From Nonomuraea endophytica (lineage in GTDB: Bacteria; Actinomycetota; Actinomycetes; Streptosporangiales; Streptosporangiaceae), in the NCBI RefSeq assembly GCF_014203235.1, contig NZ_JACHIN010000001.1, positions 558,001 through 622,000 of the forward strand: DNA of 64,000 nt. Reading direction: 5' to 3'. The notes beneath the pieces were generated by a model. It was not told the origin of the DNA. It made no database searches and worked only from the letters and a program-made list of their open reading frames with translations. Position 1 is the stretch's first letter. Each line of letters begins with the position of its first letter. Below, in pieces: positions 45,548 to 56,615 of this stretch. A program made the position numbers and the translations under genes.

Positions 45548-46198
45548 CTATCCCATGTAAGGGCGAATCGCCTCCATGGCCCGCTGCGTGACCTCTTCCA
45601 CCGGACCGGTGGCGTCGACACCCACGAGAAGGTCGTCCTTGGCATAGAAGGAGACCAACGGCGCCGTCTGCTCCTGGTAGACCTCCAGGCGGTGCCTGAC
45701 GGTCTCCTCCTTGTCGTCGTCGCGCTGGAAGAGCTTGCCTCCGCACGCGTCGCAGACGTCGTCCTTCTTGTCGTCGAACTCGACGTGCCAGATGCGCCCG
45801 CACTGACTGCAGGTACGCCGGCCGGCCAGCCGGCGTACCACCTCCTCGTCGTCGACCACGAGCTCCAGCACGAGGTCGAGACCCAGCTCCCAGTCCTTCA
45901 GCATGTCGCGCAGCACCTCGGCCTGCGACACGTTGCGGGGGAAGCCGTCGAGCAGGAAACCGTCCTGCGCGTCGTCCTCACGGAGCCGGTCGCGGACCAT
46001 GGCGATCGTGACCTCGTCGGGCACGAGGTCGCCGCGGTCCATGTACGTCTTGGCGAGCGTGCCGAGCTCCGTGCCGCCCGAGACATTGGCACGGAAAATG
46101 TCACCTGTCGAGATCTTCGGGATGGACAGGTTTGATGCGATGTACTGGGCCTGTGTCCCCTTACCCGCTCCGGGGGGCCCGACCAGAACCAGCCTCAC
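45548..46198 (-). CDS. adk: Adenylate kinase (zinc-type LID)
   Basis: Balances AMP, ADP and ATP. The 216-residue protein has [16 protein letters not shown] (P-loop at 7-15), [13 protein letters not shown], and a long LID with four cysteines (Cys130, Cys133, Cys149, Cys152; [10 protein letters not shown] and VCDACGG), which bind zinc in related enzymes. It overlaps the secY stop by one base. Confidence 0.98.
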   Translation of the reverse strand: MRLVLVGPPGAGKGTQAQYIASNLSIPKISTGDIFRANVSGGTELGTLAKTYMDRGDLVPDEVTIAMVRDRLREDDAQDGFLLDGFPRNVSQAEVLRDMLKDWELGLDLVLELVVDDEEVVRRLAGRRTCSQCGRIWHVEFDDKKDDVCDACGGKLFQRDDDKEETVRHRLEVYQEQTAPLVSFYAKDDLLVGVDATGPVEEVTQRAMEAIRPYMG

Positions 46199-47508
46199 TA
46201 GCGCAGGAAACCTTCGTAGTTACGCTGCTGGAGCTGGCTCTCGATCTGCTTCACCGTGTCCAGGCCGACGCCAACCATGATGAGAATGCTCGTCCCTCCG
46301 AACGGGAAGTTCTGGCTCGCACCGGCGATGGCCAGGGCGACGATCGGGACCATGGCGATCAGACCCAGATAGAGCGAGCCGGGCGCCGTCAACCGGGTGA
46401 GCACGAAGTTGAGGTATTCGGCCGTGGGCCGTCCCGGGCGGATACCCGGAATGAACCCACCGTACTTCTTCATGTTGTCGGCGATCTCGACGGGGTTGAA
46501 GGTGATCGACACGTAGAAGTACGTGAAGAACACGATCAACAGGAAGAACGTGATCATGTAGATCGGGGTGTCGCCCGTCACGAAGTTCTGCGAGATCCAC
46601 TGCACGACCGCGTTCGGGCTCTCCGCGTTGGCGAAGAGTGACGTGAGCAGCTGCGGCAGATAGAGCAGGGACGACGCGAAGATGACCGGGATGATGCCCG
46701 CCTGGTTCACCTTCAGCGGGATGTAGGTGGAAGTGCCGCCATACATCCGGCGCCCGACCATCCGCTTGGCGTACTGCACGGGGATGCGGCGCTGAGCCTG
46801 CTCGACGAAGACGACCGCGGCGATCATGAAGATGCCGACCACCAGAACGGCGGCGAAGGTGAACTTGTTCGCCTGGAAGATGTTGGCCAGCTCGGACGGG
46901 AAGACCGCGACGACCTGCGTGAAGATGAGGATCGACATACCATTGCCGACACCGCGGTCGGTGATGAGCTCACCAAGCCACATGATCACCGAGGTGCCCG
47001 CCGTCATGATGATGACCATCGTGACGATCCCGAAGATGTTGTCCGGGTCGAGCAGGATCTCCTGCTGGCACTGCGGGAACAACTGGCCGGTACGGGCCAG
47101 CGCGATGAAGGCGGTCGACTGGAGAATGCCGAGGCCGATGGTCAGATAACGCGTGTACTGCGTGATCTTCGTCTGCCCGGCCTGCCCCTCCTTCTTCAGG
47201 GCTTCTAGTCGGGGGATCACGACGACGAGCAGCTGCAGAATGATGCTCGCGGTGATGTACGGCATGATGCCCAGCGCGAAAACCGACAACTTCAGAAGGG
47301 CGCCGCCGCTGAACAGCTGCACCATTCCATAGATGTTGCCGGCGGAACTGTCTCGTGCTTGTTCGAGACAGGTCGCGAGATTCTGGACGTGAACGCCCGG
47401 AGTCGGAAGAACCGAGCCGAGTCGGAACAGCGCGATGATGCCCAGAGTGAAGAGCAACTTCTTGCGCAGGTCCGGCGTCCGGAACGCCCGGGTAAACGCG
47501 GTCAGCAC
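46198..47508 (-). CDS. secY: Preprotein translocase subunit SecY
   Basis: The central channel of the Sec translocon. The 436-residue protein has ten hydrophobic helices, with [55 protein letters not shown] and [20 protein letters not shown] as conserved marks. It is followed by adk, with one shared base, and preceded by a 171-base gap that contains a hairpin after rplO. Confidence 0.98.
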   Translation of the reverse strand: MLTAFTRAFRTPDLRKKLLFTLGIIALFRLGSVLPTPGVHVQNLATCLEQARDSSAGNIYGMVQLFSGGALLKLSVFALGIMPYITASIILQLLVVVIPRLEALKKEGQAGQTKITQYTRYLTIGLGILQSTAFIALARTGQLFPQCQQEILLDPDNIFGIVTMVIIMTAGTSVIMWLGELITDRGVGNGMSILIFTQVVAVFPSELANIFQANKFTFAAVLVVGIFMIAAVVFVEQAQRRIPVQYAKRMVGRRMYGGTSTYIPLKVNQAGIIPVIFASSLLYLPQLLTSLFANAESPNAVVQWISQNFVTGDTPIYMITFFLLIVFFTYFYVSITFNPVEIADNMKKYGGFIPGIRPGRPTAEYLNFVLTRLTAPGSLYLGLIAMVPIVALAIAGASQNFPFGGTSILIMVGVGLDTVKQIESQLQQRNYEGFLR

Positions 47509-47632
47509 GGTCCCTCCTGCGCGCCATGGTGGCGGTGTGAGTATGCGATGGTGCGGGGATCTGCCATTTGAAGTGTCAAGTCAATTCGAGCCGGACAGAT
47601 GCCTGCCGTCTCGCGAACTCTAACGCACTACG

Positions 47633-47665
47633 GGCGTGAGGGCCCATGGTCAGGGCCCCCACGCC
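47633..47665 (-). terminator. Hairpin between rplO and secY
   Basis: GGCGTGAGGGCCC (47633-47645) and GGGCCCCCACGCC (47653-47665) pair over 13 positions with one mismatch around a seven-base loop, just past the rplO stop. The gap to secY is 171 bases, long enough for a separate secY promoter. Confidence 0.65.
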
Positions 47666-47679
47666 TCGTCATAGCGGTC

Positions 47680-48135
47680 TTACAGCTCGGTAACGGACCC
47701 ACCAGCAGCGGTGATCTTCTCCTTCGCGGAACCCGAGAAGGCGTGTGCCTGCACGTTCACCGCGACGGAGATCTCACCGGTGCCGAGGACCTTCACCGGC
47801 TGGTTCTTGCGGACGGCGCCCTTGGCGACCAGCGTCTCGACGGTGACCTCGCCACCGTCGGGGAACAGCTCGCCGAGCTTGTCCAGGTTGACAACCTGGT
47901 ACGTCGTCTTGAACAGCGCGTTGGAGAAGCCCTTCAGCTTCGGCAGACGGCGCTGCAGCGGCACCTGGCCACCCTCGAAACCGAGGGGAACCGTCGTGCG
48001 GGCCCGCGAGCCCTTGGTGCCGCGACCCGCGGTCTTGCCCTTGGACGCCTCGCCGCGGCCCTTACGGACCTTCGACTTGTTGGATCCGGGGGCCGGACGC
48101 AGGTCGTGAATCTTGAGCGGAGCCTTGTCAGTCAT
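47680..48135 (-). CDS. rplO: 50S ribosomal protein L15
   Basis: A late-assembly protein of the 50S subunit, 151 residues. It shows [40 protein letters not shown] and [17 protein letters not shown] [18 protein letters not shown]. Start ATG 48135 is two bases after the rpmD stop. Confidence 0.97.
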   Translation of the reverse strand: MTDKAPLKIHDLRPAPGSNKSKVRKGRGEASKGKTAGRGTKGSRARTTVPLGFEGGQVPLQRRLPKLKGFSNALFKTTYQVVNLDKLGELFPDGGEVTVETLVAKGAVRKNQPVKVLGTGEISVAVNVQAHAFSGSAKEKITAAGGSVTEL

Positions 48136-48137
48136 GA

Positions 48138-48320
48138 CTAGTCGACCTCTTCCACCACGACGAGGTGCGTCACCACGGAGACCATCCCACGAATCTCGGG
48201 ACGGTCCTCCTTGACGACGACGTCGCCGATTCGCTTCAGGCCAAGCGAACGCAGCGAGTCACGCTGGTTCTGCTTGCCACCGATCTTCGAGCGAACCTGA
48301 GTGATCTTCAGGCGTGCCAT
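48138..48320 (-). CDS. rpmD: 50S ribosomal protein L30
   Basis: A 60-residue protein, [20 protein letters not shown] then [19 protein letters not shown], typical of bacterial L30 in length and pattern. It lies between rpsE and rplO with two-base gaps on both sides. Confidence 0.96.
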   Translation of the reverse strand: MARLKITQVRSKIGGKQNQRDSLRSLGLKRIGDVVVKEDRPEIRGMVSVVTHLVVVEEVD

Positions 48321-48322
48321 GA

Positions 48323-48955
48323 CTAGCTCACCGCCTTAGCCGCCGCGGCAGCCTCGGCAATACCCTCGGCGCGCGCCTTGAGCATCGCCTTGGGAGCGAC
48401 GTCCTCGATCGGCAGGCCACGACGGGCCGCGATCGCCTCGGGAGTCGACAGACCCCGCAGCGCCGCCACCGTGGCGTGCACGATGTTGATCGGGTTGTCC
48501 GAGCCGAGCGACTTGGACAGCACGTCGTGGATGCCCGCGCACTCCAGGACCGCGCGCACCGGGCCACCGGCGATGACGCCGGTACCGGCCGAGGCCGGAC
48601 GCAGGAAGACGACGCCTGCCGCCTCCTCGCCCTGCACGGTGTGCGGAATGGTGCCCTGGATGCGAGGAACGCGGAAGAAGTGCTTCTTCGCCTCTTCGAC
48701 ACCCTTGGCGATGGCCGCGGGGACTTCCTTGGCCTTGCCGTAGCCGACGCCGACCATGCCGTTGCCGTCACCGACGACGACCAGGGCGGTGAAGCTGAAG
48801 CGACGACCACCCTTCACGACCTTGGCCACTCGGTTGATCTTCACTACGCGCTCGATGTACGAAACGCCCTTGTCGGCGGCGCCACCGCGGCGGTCGTCGC
48901 GACGGTCCCGCCGCTCGCCACCGGTGCCGCCACCGCGACGCGGAGCTGCAGCCAT
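48323..48955 (-). CDS. rpsE: 30S ribosomal protein S5
   Basis: S5 helps decoding accuracy. The 210-residue protein has an N-terminal Gly/Arg/Asp-rich extension ([20 protein letters not shown]) before the conserved [20 protein letters not shown] and [20 protein letters not shown]. The C-terminal part has [20 protein letters not shown]. Extended N-termini are usual in actinobacterial S5. Confidence 0.98.
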   Translation of the reverse strand: MAAAPRRGGGTGGERRDRRDDRRGGAADKGVSYIERVVKINRVAKVVKGGRRFSFTALVVVGDGNGMVGVGYGKAKEVPAAIAKGVEEAKKHFFRVPRIQGTIPHTVQGEEAAGVVFLRPASAGTGVIAGGPVRAVLECAGIHDVLSKSLGSDNPINIVHATVAALRGLSTPEAIAARRGLPIEDVAPKAMLKARAEGIAEAAAAAKAVS

Positions 48956-49007
48956 CAGTGGTTCCTCTTCTCAGCTGTTGCCATCAGTTGCGATCCTCGG
49001 TTCCTCA

Positions 49008-49391
49008 TCAGAACTCGAGCCCGCCTTCACGGGCGCTGTCCGCCAGAGCGGCGATACGGCCCGCGTAGCGGTTACCACCACGGTCGAAGACGACAGCGGT
49101 GATACCGGCATCCTTGGCCCGCTGAGCGAGGAGCTCGCCGACCTTCTTGGCCTTCGCGGTCTTGTCGCCCTCGGCAGAACGCAGCGTGGCGTCCATGGTC
49201 GAGGCGCTGACCAGCGTGTGACCCTTGGAGTCGTCCACGATCTGGACGAACAGGTGCCGGGTCGAGCGGTTGACGACGAGGCGCGGACGCTCCGCCGTAC
49301 CGACGACCTTCTTGCGGACGCGGCCGTGACGGCGGGCCCGCGAGACGGTGCGGGCAGCCGTGTGCTTGCTGTACGCAGTCTTGCCAGCCAT
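49008..49391 (-). CDS. rplR: 50S ribosomal protein L18
   Basis: L18 binds 5S rRNA. The 127-residue protein shows [40 protein letters not shown] and [20 protein letters not shown]. It follows rplF with two bases between. Confidence 0.98.
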   Translation of the reverse strand: MAGKTAYSKHTAARTVSRARRHGRVRKKVVGTAERPRLVVNRSTRHLFVQIVDDSKGHTLVSASTMDATLRSAEGDKTAKAKKVGELLAQRAKDAGITAVVFDRGGNRYAGRIAALADSAREGGLEF

Positions 49392-49393
49392 GC

Positions 49394-49936
49394 CTACTTA
49401 CCAGCCTTTCCGACCTTGCGGCGGATCTGCTCGCCTTGGTACCGCACACCCTTGCCCTTGTACGGGTCAGGCTTGCGCAGCTTGCGGATGTTCGCGGCGA
49501 CCTCGCCGACCTTCTGCTTGTCGATGCCGTCCACGTGGAACAGCGTCGGCTTCTCGACGCGGAAGGAGACACCCTCGGGAGCGTCAACGACCACCGGGTG
49601 GCTGAAGCCGAGAGCGAACTCCAGCTGCGTCGGGCCCTTGGCCTGAACGCGGTAACCAACACCGACGATCTCAAGGCTCTTGGAGTAGCCCTGAGTGACA
49701 CCCTCCACCATGTTGGCGATGAGCGTGCGAGACAGGCCGTGCAGCGCACGGACCTTGTTCTCGTCATTGGGACGGGAGACCGAGATGGTCCCGTCATCGG
49801 CGCGAGCCACCGAAATGGGCTCGGCCACCGTGTGAGAAAGCGTGCCCTTCGGGCCCTTGACCTGGACGTCCTGGCCGGTGATCGTGATGTCTACGCCACT
49901 GGGCACAGGGATGGGCAGCCGTCCGATTCGCGACAT
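49394..49936 (-). CDS. rplF: 50S ribosomal protein L6
   Basis: L6 binds near the sarcin-ricin loop. The 180-residue protein starts [20 protein letters not shown] and shows [16 protein letters not shown] and [23 protein letters not shown] 49936 is chosen over the in-frame start at 49990, whose extra 18 residues are leader sequence; GAGGGGAGGAA precedes it. Confidence 0.97.
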   Translation of the reverse strand: MSRIGRLPIPVPSGVDITITGQDVQVKGPKGTLSHTVAEPISVARADDGTISVSRPNDENKVRALHGLSRTLIANMVEGVTQGYSKSLEIVGVGYRVQAKGPTQLEFALGFSHPVVVDAPEGVSFRVEKPTLFHVDGIDKQKVGEVAANIRKLRKPDPYKGKGVRYQGEQIRRKVGKAGK

Positions 49937-49952
49937 GCTGTGTTCCTCCCCT

Positions 49953-50351
49953 CTACCAGACGTAGGCGAGGACTTCGCCGCCCACGCCACGCTTGCCGGC
50001 CTGCTTGTCGGTCATGAGCCCGCCAGACGTCGAGATGATCGCGACGCCCAGCCCGCCCAGAACGCGAGGCAGGTTGTCCTTCTTCGCATATACACGCAGC
50101 CCGGGCTTGGAAACCCGGCGCAGCCCCGCGAGCGAACGCTCACGGCTCGGCCCGAACTTGAGCTCCACCACGAGGTTCTTTCCGACCTTGGCGTCTTCGA
50201 CGGTCCAGGCCTGGATGTAACCCTCCTGCTGGAGGATCTCGGCGATGTGCGCCTTGATCTTGGAATACGGCATGGTCACGCTGTCGTGATATGCCGAATT
50301 CGCATTGCGCAGACGCGTCAACATGTCTGCGATCGGGTCGGTCATCGTCAT
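49953..50351 (-). CDS. rpsH: 30S ribosomal protein S8
   Basis: S8 is a 16S rRNA central-domain protein. The 132-residue form starts [20 protein letters not shown] and shows [20 protein letters not shown] and [23 protein letters not shown] 50351 has GAGGAAGG eight bases upstream; TTG 50357 is two codons longer. A 249-base gap with a hairpin separates it from rpsN. Confidence 0.97.
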   Translation of the reverse strand: MTMTDPIADMLTRLRNANSAYHDSVTMPYSKIKAHIAEILQQEGYIQAWTVEDAKVGKNLVVELKFGPSRERSLAGLRRVSKPGLRVYAKKDNLPRVLGGLGVAIISTSGGLMTDKQAGKRGVGGEVLAYVW

Positions 50352-50506
50352 GGCCAACGGCCTTCCTCGCCGCGGTTTCCAGTCGGTGAAGCGCTTCTGA
50401 TGGTCGAGTCCGCCTCGGCTCGCACCTCGGGGTGGGCGAATGCCTCCCTCAGTGTCCGCTTCGGCTACCTCTCCGCGCTCTACCGGTGGACCTTCGGCGT
50501 GGTCAC

Positions 50507-50527
50507 GGGCGCTCCGACGGAGCGCCC
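50507..50527 (-). terminator. Hairpin in the rpsN-rpsH gap
   Basis: GGGCGCTCC (50507-50515) and GGAGCGCCC (50519-50527) form a perfect 9-bp stem with a three-base loop, 75 bases past the rpsN stop. A large gap inside the spc cluster with a hairpin suggests an attenuation point or a secondary promoter region. Confidence 0.55.
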
Positions 50528-50600
50528 CATTTGGATATATCTGGAAAGTACGGCTGGCGCACTCCAGGGACGGCCGGAGAACGGCCGCCCCTCAGAGTAC

Positions 50601-50786
50601 CTACCAGCTGGACTTGGTGATGCCGGGCAGCTCGCCCCGGTGCGCCATCTCGCGGAAGCAGACACGGCACAGGCCGAACTTCCTGTAGACGGCGCGGGGA
50701 CGGCCACAGCGAGAGCAACGGGTATAGGCCCGGACCTCGAACTTCTGCTTACGCCCCGCCTTGGCGATCAGCGACTTCTTCGCCAT
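50601..50786 (-). CDS. rpsN: 30S ribosomal protein S14, zinc type (S14Z)
   Basis: A 61-residue form, [20 protein letters not shown] then [20 protein letters not shown]. Cys24, Cys27, Cys40 and Cys43 are the zinc ligands of the C+ form; the zinc-independent form is longer (about 100 aa). Genomes with this form often keep a zinc-free copy under Zur control elsewhere, which cannot be seen here. Confidence 0.98.
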   Translation of the reverse strand: MAKKSLIAKAGRKQKFEVRAYTRCSRCGRPRAVYRKFGLCRVCFREMAHRGELPGITKSSW

Positions 50787-50789
50787 CGT

Positions 50790-51365
50790 TTAGGCCTCCT
50801 TGAAAGGGAAGCCGAGGAGCTTCAGCAGCGCCCGGCCCTCGTCGTCGTTCTTCGCGGTGGTCACAACCGTGATGTCCATGCCCCGCGGGCGGTCGACCTT
50901 GTCCTGGTCGACCTCGTGGAACATGACCTGCTCGGTCAGACCGAAGGTGTAGTTGCCGTTGCCGTCGAACTGCTTCGGCGACAGACCGCGGAAGTCACGG
51001 ATACGGGGCAGCGCCAGCGACAGCAGCCTGTCGAGGAACTCCCACATCCGGTCGCCGCGAAGGGTCACGTGCGCGCCGATCGGCATGCCCTCGCGCAGCT
51101 TGAACTGCGCGATGGACTTGCGGGCGCGGACGACGGCCGGCTTCTGGCCGGTGATCACCGTGAGGTCGCGGACAGCGCCCTCGATCAGCTTGGAGTCGCG
51201 AGCGGCCTCGCCGACACCCATGTTGACCTTGATCTTGGTCAGCCCGGGCACCAGCATGACGTTCTCGAAGCCGAACTCCTCACGAAGCTTCGCGATGATC
51301 TCCTCGCGGTACTTCGTCTTGAGGCGCGGCGTCGGGCGCTCGGTCTCGGTGGTCGTGGCAGTCAT
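50790..51365 (-). CDS. rplE: 50S ribosomal protein L5
   Basis: L5 binds 5S rRNA and P-site tRNA. The 191-residue protein shows [40 protein letters not shown] and [20 protein letters not shown], then [20 protein letters not shown]. It overlaps rplX by one base. Confidence 0.98.
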   Translation of the reverse strand: MTATTTETERPTPRLKTKYREEIIAKLREEFGFENVMLVPGLTKIKVNMGVGEAARDSKLIEGAVRDLTVITGQKPAVVRARKSIAQFKLREGMPIGAHVTLRGDRMWEFLDRLLSLALPRIRDFRGLSPKQFDGNGNYTFGLTEQVMFHEVDQDKVDRPRGMDITVVTTAKNDDEGRALLKLLGFPFKEA

Positions 51366-51685
51366 CAGCTGTCCTCACCCTCCGAAGCGTCGCCGGCCTT
51401 CTTGGACTTCTCGTCGGCGGGCTGCTTTTCAGCGGGCTTCTCGTCCTTGAGCTTCTTCACGTTGCTCACGTGGATGGGGGCCTCCATGGTCTGCACGCCG
51501 CCCTGCTTGGCGCCACGCGGACCCTGGTTGGTCTCCTTCGAGTGCTTCTTGATCAGGTTGACGCCCTCGACCACCACACGGTCCTCGTGCGGGAGGGAGG
51601 CGATGACCCGGCCCTTGGCACCCTTGTCCTTGCCGGCGATGACCTGAACCAGGTCACCCTTCTTCACGTGCAGGAACTTCGGCAT
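51365..51685 (-). CDS. rplX: 50S ribosomal protein L24
   Basis: L24 starts 50S assembly. The 106-residue protein shows [20 protein letters not shown] (KOW motif) and [20 protein letters not shown]. The last 20 residues ([18 protein letters not shown]) form a charged tail. It overlaps rplN by one base. Confidence 0.97.
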   Translation of the reverse strand: MPKFLHVKKGDLVQVIAGKDKGAKGRVIASLPHEDRVVVEGVNLIKKHSKETNQGPRGAKQGGVQTMEAPIHVSNVKKLKDEKPAEKQPADEKSKKAGDASEGEDS

Positions 51686-52056
51686 TACAACACCTCCGGA
51701 GCGAGCGAGATGATGCGCATGAACTTCTTGTCGCGCAACTCGCGGCCGACCGGGCCGAAGATACGAGTGCCACGAGGGTCACCGCTGTCCTTGATGATGA
51801 CGGCGGCGTTCTCGTCGAAGCGGATGTAGGAGCCGTCAGGCCGGCGGCGCTCCTTGACCGTGCGTACGACGACGGCCTTGACCACGTCACCCTTCTTGAC
51901 GCCCGTGCTGCCGGGGAGGGCGTCCTTAACCGTGGCGACGATGACGTCGCCGATACCCGCGTAGCGTCGACCCGAGCCACCGAGAACGCGGATGCAGAGA
52001 ATCTCCTTGGCACCCGTGTTGTCGGCGACCTTGAGTCGCGACTCCTGCTGGATCAC
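51685..52056 (-). CDS. rplN: 50S ribosomal protein L14
   Basis: L14 forms an intersubunit bridge. The 123-residue protein begins [20 protein letters not shown] and shows [20 protein letters not shown] and [20 protein letters not shown]. It is the first gene after a 205-base gap from rpsQ, where the S10 and spc transcripts may be separated. Confidence 0.98.
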   Translation of the reverse strand: MIQQESRLKVADNTGAKEILCIRVLGGSGRRYAGIGDVIVATVKDALPGSTGVKKGDVVKAVVVRTVKERRRPDGSYIRFDENAAVIIKDSGDPRGTRIFGPVGRELRDKKFMRIISLAPEVL

Positions 52057-52210
52057 TGTTACTCCTGTTAGTCGCGCCGGTTCTCAGCGAGCTGAGCCTG
52101 GCGGAACCTGTCGTTGTCTTGTTCCCCCGGCCACAGCCCCTCTCAGCGAGAGAGGCCGCACCGCAGGCGATGCGGCAGCCGTACGACGGCCACGTCCTTG
52201 GACGCCGTCA

Positions 52211-52234
52211 TGGGGGCTGTCGAGACAGCCCCCA
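52211..52234 (-). terminator. Hairpin between rpsQ and rplN
   Basis: TGGGGGCTGTC (52211-52221) and GACAGCCCCCA (52224-52234) are perfect reverse complements with two bases between. It lies about 30 bases past the rpsQ stop and could mark the S10/spc operon boundary. Smaller inverted repeats lie at about 52140-52200. Confidence 0.65.
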
Positions 52235-52261
52235 CGAGGCGCGCATATATCCGAGCAGGCC

Positions 52262-52543
52262 TTACTTGGCCTTCTCGAGGATCTCCACCACGCGCCACCG
52301 CTTGGTAGCGGAGAGCGGGCGGGTCTCCATGAGCAGCACGCGGTCGCCGACGCCACAGGCGTTGGCCTCGTCGTGTGCCTTGTACTTGGTCGTACGGCGG
52401 ATGACCTTGCCGTACAGACGGTGCTTGACGCGGTCCTCGACGGCGACGACGACGGTCTTGTCCATCTTGTCGCTGACGACCAGGCCCTCGCGGACCTTGC
52501 GGAAGGTCCGCTGCGTCGTCTCAGTGGTCTCGGTCTCAGCCAT
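52262..52543 (-). CDS. rpsQ: 30S ribosomal protein S17
   Basis: S17 stabilises the 16S 5' domain. The 93-residue protein starts [20 protein letters not shown] and shows [20 protein letters not shown] and [23 protein letters not shown] 52543 lies inside the rpmC coding region (eight-base overlap), so the two are coupled. Confidence 0.97.
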   Translation of the reverse strand: MAETETTETTQRTFRKVREGLVVSDKMDKTVVVAVEDRVKHRLYGKVIRRTTKYKAHDEANACGVGDRVLLMETRPLSATKRWRVVEILEKAK

Positions 52544-52775
52544 CGCTCGACTCCTTCTCAACCACCGTGACAATGCCGAGCTCGCGCTCGCGCATCACGG
52601 TGTAGATGCGGGCGATCTCGCGGCGAACGGCGCGCAGCCGCCCGTGGCTCTCCAACTGACCGGTCGCTGACTGGAAGCGGAGGTTGAACAGCTCCTCCTT
52701 GGCTTCCTTGAGCTTCTGGACCAGGGTGTCCTGGTCCTCCACCCGCAGCTCGCCGGCGGTCAGGCTCTTGGCCAT
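52536..52775 (-). CDS. rpmC: 50S ribosomal protein L29
   Basis: A 79-residue helical protein near the exit tunnel. It begins [20 protein letters not shown] and shows [20 protein letters not shown] and [23 protein letters not shown] 52775 shares one base with the rplP stop (TGATG). Confidence 0.97.
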   Translation of the reverse strand: MAKSLTAGELRVEDQDTLVQKLKEAKEELFNLRFQSATGQLESHGRLRAVRREIARIYTVMRERELGIVTVVEKESSDG

Positions 52776-53194
52776 CACGCCTCACCCACTTCACGCTTGA
52801 CGATCTTGCACTTCATGGGCAGCTTGTGAATGGCGCGCTTGAGCGCCTCACGAGCCACCGGCTCGGCGACACCCGACAGCTCGAACATCACGCGTCCGGG
52901 CTTGACGTTGGCGATCCACCACTCCGGCGAACCCTTACCGGAACCCATGCGGGTCTCGGCGGGCTTCTTGGTGAGGGGACGGTCGGGGTAGATGTTGATC
53001 CACACCTTGCCACCACGCTTGATGTGGCGGGTCATCGCGATACGCGCGGACTCGATCTGGCGGTTGGTCACGTAAGAGTGCTCAATCGCCTGAATGCCGA
53101 ACTCGCCGAACGTGACCCTGGTGCCACCCTTGGCGGCGCCACTGCGGTCGGGCCGGTGCTGCTTGCGGTGCTTGACCCTGCGCGGGATCAGCAT
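52775..53194 (-). CDS. rplP: 50S ribosomal protein L16
   Basis: L16 shapes the tRNA acceptor site on the 50S subunit. The 139-residue protein shows [60 protein letters not shown] and [20 protein letters not shown]. It lies two bases after rpsC. Confidence 0.98.
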   Translation of the reverse strand: MLIPRRVKHRKQHRPDRSGAAKGGTRVTFGEFGIQAIEHSYVTNRQIESARIAMTRHIKRGGKVWINIYPDRPLTKKPAETRMGSGKGSPEWWIANVKPGRVMFELSGVAEPVAREALKRAIHKLPMKCKIVKREVGEA

Positions 53195-53196
53195 GG

Positions 53197-54057
53197 TCAG
53201 CTCCCTTCAGCACCCGGCTGCGCAGCCGGGCCGGTCTCGGGGGCGGCCTGTGCGGCCGCCTCGGTGCGGGGGGCGCGGTCGCCACGGCCACCGCCACCGC
53301 CGCCGCGGCGAGCGCCACCGGCGCCACCACCACGACGCGGACGGTCGCCGCCGCCACCACCACGACGGTCGTCGCGCTCGCGACGCTGGCCGGCGCGAGC
53401 ACCGGCGGCAGCCGCCTCACGCTCGGCGCGGCTGGTCGGAGCCTCGCCCTTGTAGATCCAGACCTTCACGCCGATCCGGCCGAAGGTCGTGCGGGCCTCG
53501 TAGAAGCCGTAGTCGATGTCCGCGCGAAGGGTGTGCAGCGGCACCCGGCCCTCGCGGTAGAACTCCGACCGGGACATCTCAGCGCCGCCCAGACGACCGG
53601 AGCACTGGACACGGATGCCCTTGGCGCCGGACTTCATGGAGGACTGCATCGCCTTACGCATGGCACGGCGGAACGAGACACGGCTGGACAGCTGCTCGGC
53701 GACGGCCTGGGCCACCAGCTGAGCGTCGATCTCCGGGTTCTTGACCTCGAGGATGTTGAGCTGAACCTGCTTCTTGGTCAGCTTCTCCAGGTCACCACGG
53801 ATGCGGTCCGCCTCGGCGCCGCGGCGGCCGATGACGATGCCGGGACGCGCGGTGTGGATGTCCACCTGCACGCGGTCCGTCGTGCGCTCGATCTCGACCT
53901 TGGAGATGCCGGCCCGCTCCATGCCCTTCTGCAGCATGCGGCGGATCGCGACGTCCTCGGCGACGTACGACTTGTACAGCTTGTCGGCGTACCACCGGCT
54001 CTTGAAGTCGGTCGTGATGCCGAGGCGGAACCCGTGCGGGTTAACCTTCTGGCCCAC
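53197..54057 (-). CDS. rpsC: 30S ribosomal protein S3 with Gly/Arg-rich C-terminal extension
   Basis: S3 is at the mRNA entry site. The 286-residue protein starts [20 protein letters not shown] and has the KH-domain [20 protein letters not shown] and [20 protein letters not shown], ending with the normal [16 protein letters not shown] near residue 217. A further 65-70 residues are Arg/Gly-rich ([20 protein letters not shown] and on). GTG 54057 shares one base with the rplV stop. Confidence 0.97.
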   Translation of the reverse strand: MGQKVNPHGFRLGITTDFKSRWYADKLYKSYVAEDVAIRRMLQKGMERAGISKVEIERTTDRVQVDIHTARPGIVIGRRGAEADRIRGDLEKLTKKQVQLNILEVKNPEIDAQLVAQAVAEQLSSRVSFRRAMRKAMQSSMKSGAKGIRVQCSGRLGGAEMSRSEFYREGRVPLHTLRADIDYGFYEARTTFGRIGVKVWIYKGEAPTSRAEREAAAAGARAGQRRERDDRRGGGGGDRPRRGGGAGGARRGGGGGGRGDRAPRTEAAAQAAPETGPAAQPGAEGS

Positions 54058-54410
54058 TATCGGGTCCTTCCCTTCGGCTCGCGGGACTCCACGATCACGG
54101 TGATGTGGCTCGTCCGCTTGTTGATCCGATAGGCGCGACCCTGGGCACGCGGACGGAACCGCTTCAGCGTCGGGCCCTCGTCGACCCACGCGCGGCTCAC
54201 GACGAGCGTCTCGGGGTCGAGCTTGAAGTTGTGCTCCGCGTTCGCTACCGCGCTCGAGAGCACCTTGTAGATCGGCTCGCTCGCCGCCTGGGGAGCGAAC
54301 TGCAGCACGGCCTGCGCCTCCGAAGCGGGCAGCCCGCGAATAAGGTCCACCACGCGGCGGGCCTTGAGGGGCGTGACACGGACGAACCGCGCCTGAGCCC
54401 TGGCTTCCAT
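54057..54410 (-). CDS. rplV: 50S ribosomal protein L22
   Basis: L22 lines the exit tunnel. The 117-residue protein shows [40 protein letters not shown] and [20 protein letters not shown], then [20 protein letters not shown]. It overlaps rpsC by one base and follows rpsS after 29 bases. Confidence 0.98.
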   Translation of the reverse strand: MEARAQARFVRVTPLKARRVVDLIRGLPASEAQAVLQFAPQAASEPIYKVLSSAVANAEHNFKLDPETLVVSRAWVDEGPTLKRFRPRAQGRAYRINKRTSHITVIVESREPKGRTR

Positions 54411-54439
54411 CGCTTACTCCTCTTACTTCTGAAGGCTGT

Positions 54440-54718
54440 TTATCGCCGGCTGCGGCGGTCTTCCTTGACGTGGCTGCGGAACGTCCGCGTGGGTGCGAAC
54501 TCGCCGAGCTTGTGGCCGATCATCGACTCGGTGACGAACACCGGGACGTGCTTGCGGCCGTCGTGCACGGCGATCGTGTGACCGAGCATGTCGGGCACGA
54601 TCATCGACCGGCGCGACCACGTCTTGATGACGTTCTTGGAACCCTTTTCGTTCTGGACTTCGACCTTCTTCTGAAGGTGGTCGTCCACGAAGGGGCCCTT
54701 CTTAAGGCTACGTGGCAT
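54440..54718 (-). CDS. rpsS: 30S ribosomal protein S19
   Basis: S19 lies in the head of the 30S subunit. The 92-residue protein is [20 protein letters not shown] onward with [20 protein letters not shown] and [20 protein letters not shown], a complete match to the family. Confidence 0.98.
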   Translation of the reverse strand: MPRSLKKGPFVDDHLQKKVEVQNEKGSKNVIKTWSRRSMIVPDMLGHTIAVHDGRKHVPVFVTESMIGHKLGEFAPTRTFRSHVKEDRRSRR

Positions 54719-54729
54719 TGTGGCTGCTC

Positions 54730-55566
54730 CTACCGCTTCTTCCTCTTGGACCGACGGCGGATGATCAGCCTGTCACTGGCCTTGTTCGCCTGACGGGTAC
54801 GGCCCTCGGGCTTGCCCTTGGGGTTGACCGGGTGGCGACCACCGGAGGTCTTACCCTCACCACCACCGTGGGGGTGGTCGACGGGGTTCATCGCGACACC
54901 GCGGACGGTCGGGCGCTTGCCCTTCCACCGCATACGTCCGGCCTTGCCCCAGTTGATGTTGGCCTGCTCGGCGTTGCCCACCTGACCGACAGTCGCGCGG
55001 CAACGCACGTCGACCATGCGCATTTCGCCGGAAGGCATACGCAGCGTGGCGTACTGGCCCTCCTTGGCGAGCAGCTGGATCTGCGCACCGGCGGACCGAC
55101 CCAGCTTGGCGCCACCGCCCGGACGGAGCTCCACCGCGTGGATGAAGGTACCGGTCGGGATGTTGCGCAGCGGCAGGCAGTTGCCCGGCTTGATGTCGGC
55201 CGAAGGGCCGTTCTCGATCCGGTCGCCCTGCTTGAGGCCGGTGGGAGCGATGATGTAGCGCTTCTCACCGTCGGCATAGTGCAGCAGAGCGATGTTGGCG
55301 GTCCGGTTGGGGTCGTACTCGATGTGAGCGACCTTGGCGGGAACGCCGTCCTTGTCATGCCTGCGGAAGTCGATAATCCTGTAGGCGCGCTTGTGACCGC
55401 CGCCTTGGTGGCGCGCGGTGACCCGGCCGTGTACGTTGCGGCCGCCCTTGCTGTGAAGGGGCGCAAGCAGCGACTTCTCGGGCGTGCTGCGGGTGATCTC
55501 GGAGAAGTCCGAGACACTCGACCCGCGGCGACCCGGGGTCGTCGGCTTGTACTTACGGATGCCCAT
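54730..55566 (-). CDS. rplB: 50S ribosomal protein L2
   Basis: L2 is required for peptidyl transferase assembly. The 278-residue protein shows [40 protein letters not shown], and the catalytic-region [20 protein letters not shown]. It follows rplW after about 90 bases. Confidence 0.98.
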   Translation of the reverse strand: MGIRKYKPTTPGRRGSSVSDFSEITRSTPEKSLLAPLHSKGGRNVHGRVTARHQGGGHKRAYRIIDFRRHDKDGVPAKVAHIEYDPNRTANIALLHYADGEKRYIIAPTGLKQGDRIENGPSADIKPGNCLPLRNIPTGTFIHAVELRPGGGAKLGRSAGAQIQLLAKEGQYATLRMPSGEMRMVDVRCRATVGQVGNAEQANINWGKAGRMRWKGKRPTVRGVAMNPVDHPHGGGEGKTSGGRHPVNPKGKPEGRTRQANKASDRLIIRRRSKRKKR

Positions 55567-55656
55567 CTTTTTCGTTCATCCTTTGTCGGTTACATGGGAG
55601 AGCCCGCCGCACGGATGTGCGGCGGTTCGCCCTTTTCTAGCTATGTACGGCAAGCA

Positions 55657-55959
55657 CTAGGCGATCTGACCGAAGATGTCGATCCGGTCGCCCTCGACCA
55701 GGCTCACAATCGCGCGCTTGGTGTCGGGACGCTTGCCGAAACCGGTGCGGGTGCGCTTGCGCTTGCCCTGCCGGTTGATGGTGTTCACGCTGCTGACCTT
55801 GACCCCGAAGATCTGCTCAACGGCGATCTTCACCTGAGTCTTGTTCGCGGTCTTACGGACCAGGAACGTGTACTTGTTGTGCTCATCGATCAGGCCGTAG
55901 CTCTTCTCGGAGACGACCGGCTTGATGATGACGTCGCGCGGGTCGGCGATCTTCTCCAT
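55657..55959 (-). CDS. rplW: 50S ribosomal protein L23
   Basis: L23 is the docking site for trigger factor and SRP at the exit tunnel. The 100-residue protein shows [40 protein letters not shown] and [20 protein letters not shown]. It shares one base with the rplD stop. Confidence 0.98.
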   Translation of the reverse strand: MEKIADPRDVIIKPVVSEKSYGLIDEHNKYTFLVRKTANKTQVKIAVEQIFGVKVSSVNTINRQGKRKRTRTGFGKRPDTKRAIVSLVEGDRIDIFGQIA

Positions 55960-56615
55960 CAGGCGTCTTCCTTCTTGCTCGACTCGACCGAAAGCCGCGC
56001 GACGACCTGGTCGTAGGCCTCCTGCGTGAAGACCACGTCGTCGTGGACGAGCACGTCGTAGGTGTTCAGCTGCCCGGCGTCCAGCAGGTGGACCTCCGGA
56101 GCGTTGCGCAGGCTCATCCAGGTCAGCTCGTCGGCCTCGTCGACGACGACGAGAACGCGCGGAGCCTGGGTGATCTTGCGCAGCGCCTCAAGGGCCGCCT
56201 TGGTCTTCGGGGTCTCCCCCGTGACCAGCGTGCTGACCACGTGAACGCGGTTGCCGGACGCCCGGTCGGACAGGGCGCCACGCAGGGCGGCGGCCTTCAT
56301 CTTCTTCGGGGTCCGCTGCGAGTAGTCGCGCGGAACCGGACCGTGGACGACGCCACCGCCGGCGAACTGGGGCGCGCGGGTCGAACCCTGACGGGCGCGG
56401 CCGGTGCCCTTCTGGCGGTAAGGCTTCTTGCCGCCACCGCGGACCTCACCACGGGTCTTGGCCTTGTGCGTGCCCTGCCGGCGAGCGGCGAGCTGGGCCA
56501 CGACCACCTGGTGGATCAGCGGAACGTTGACCTTGGCCCCGAAGATGTTCTCGGGGAGGTCAACCGTGCCGGTCTTCGCGCCGCTGGCGTCGAGGACGTC
56601 AATAGTGGTACTCAC
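55959..56615 (-). CDS. rplD: 50S ribosomal protein L4
   Basis: L4 has a loop in the exit tunnel and, in some bacteria, regulates the S10 operon. The 218-residue protein shows [40 protein letters not shown] and [20 protein letters not shown]. It overlaps rplC by four bases and rplW by one. Confidence 0.98.
   Translation of the reverse strand: MSTTIDVLDASGAKTGTVDLPENIFGAKVNVPLIHQVVVAQLAARRQGTHKAKTRGEVRGGGKKPYRQKGTGRARQGSTRAPQFAGGGVVHGPVPRDYSQRTPKKMKAAALRGALSDRASGNRVHVVSTLVTGETPKTKAALEALRKITQAPRVLVVVDEADELTWMSLRNAPEVHLLDAGQLNTYDVLVHDDVVFTQEAYDQVVARLSVESSKKEDA

Noticed and set aside
49842..51647. A 601-codon plus-strand frame
   Set aside because: Antisense to rplF, rpsH, rpsN and rplE.
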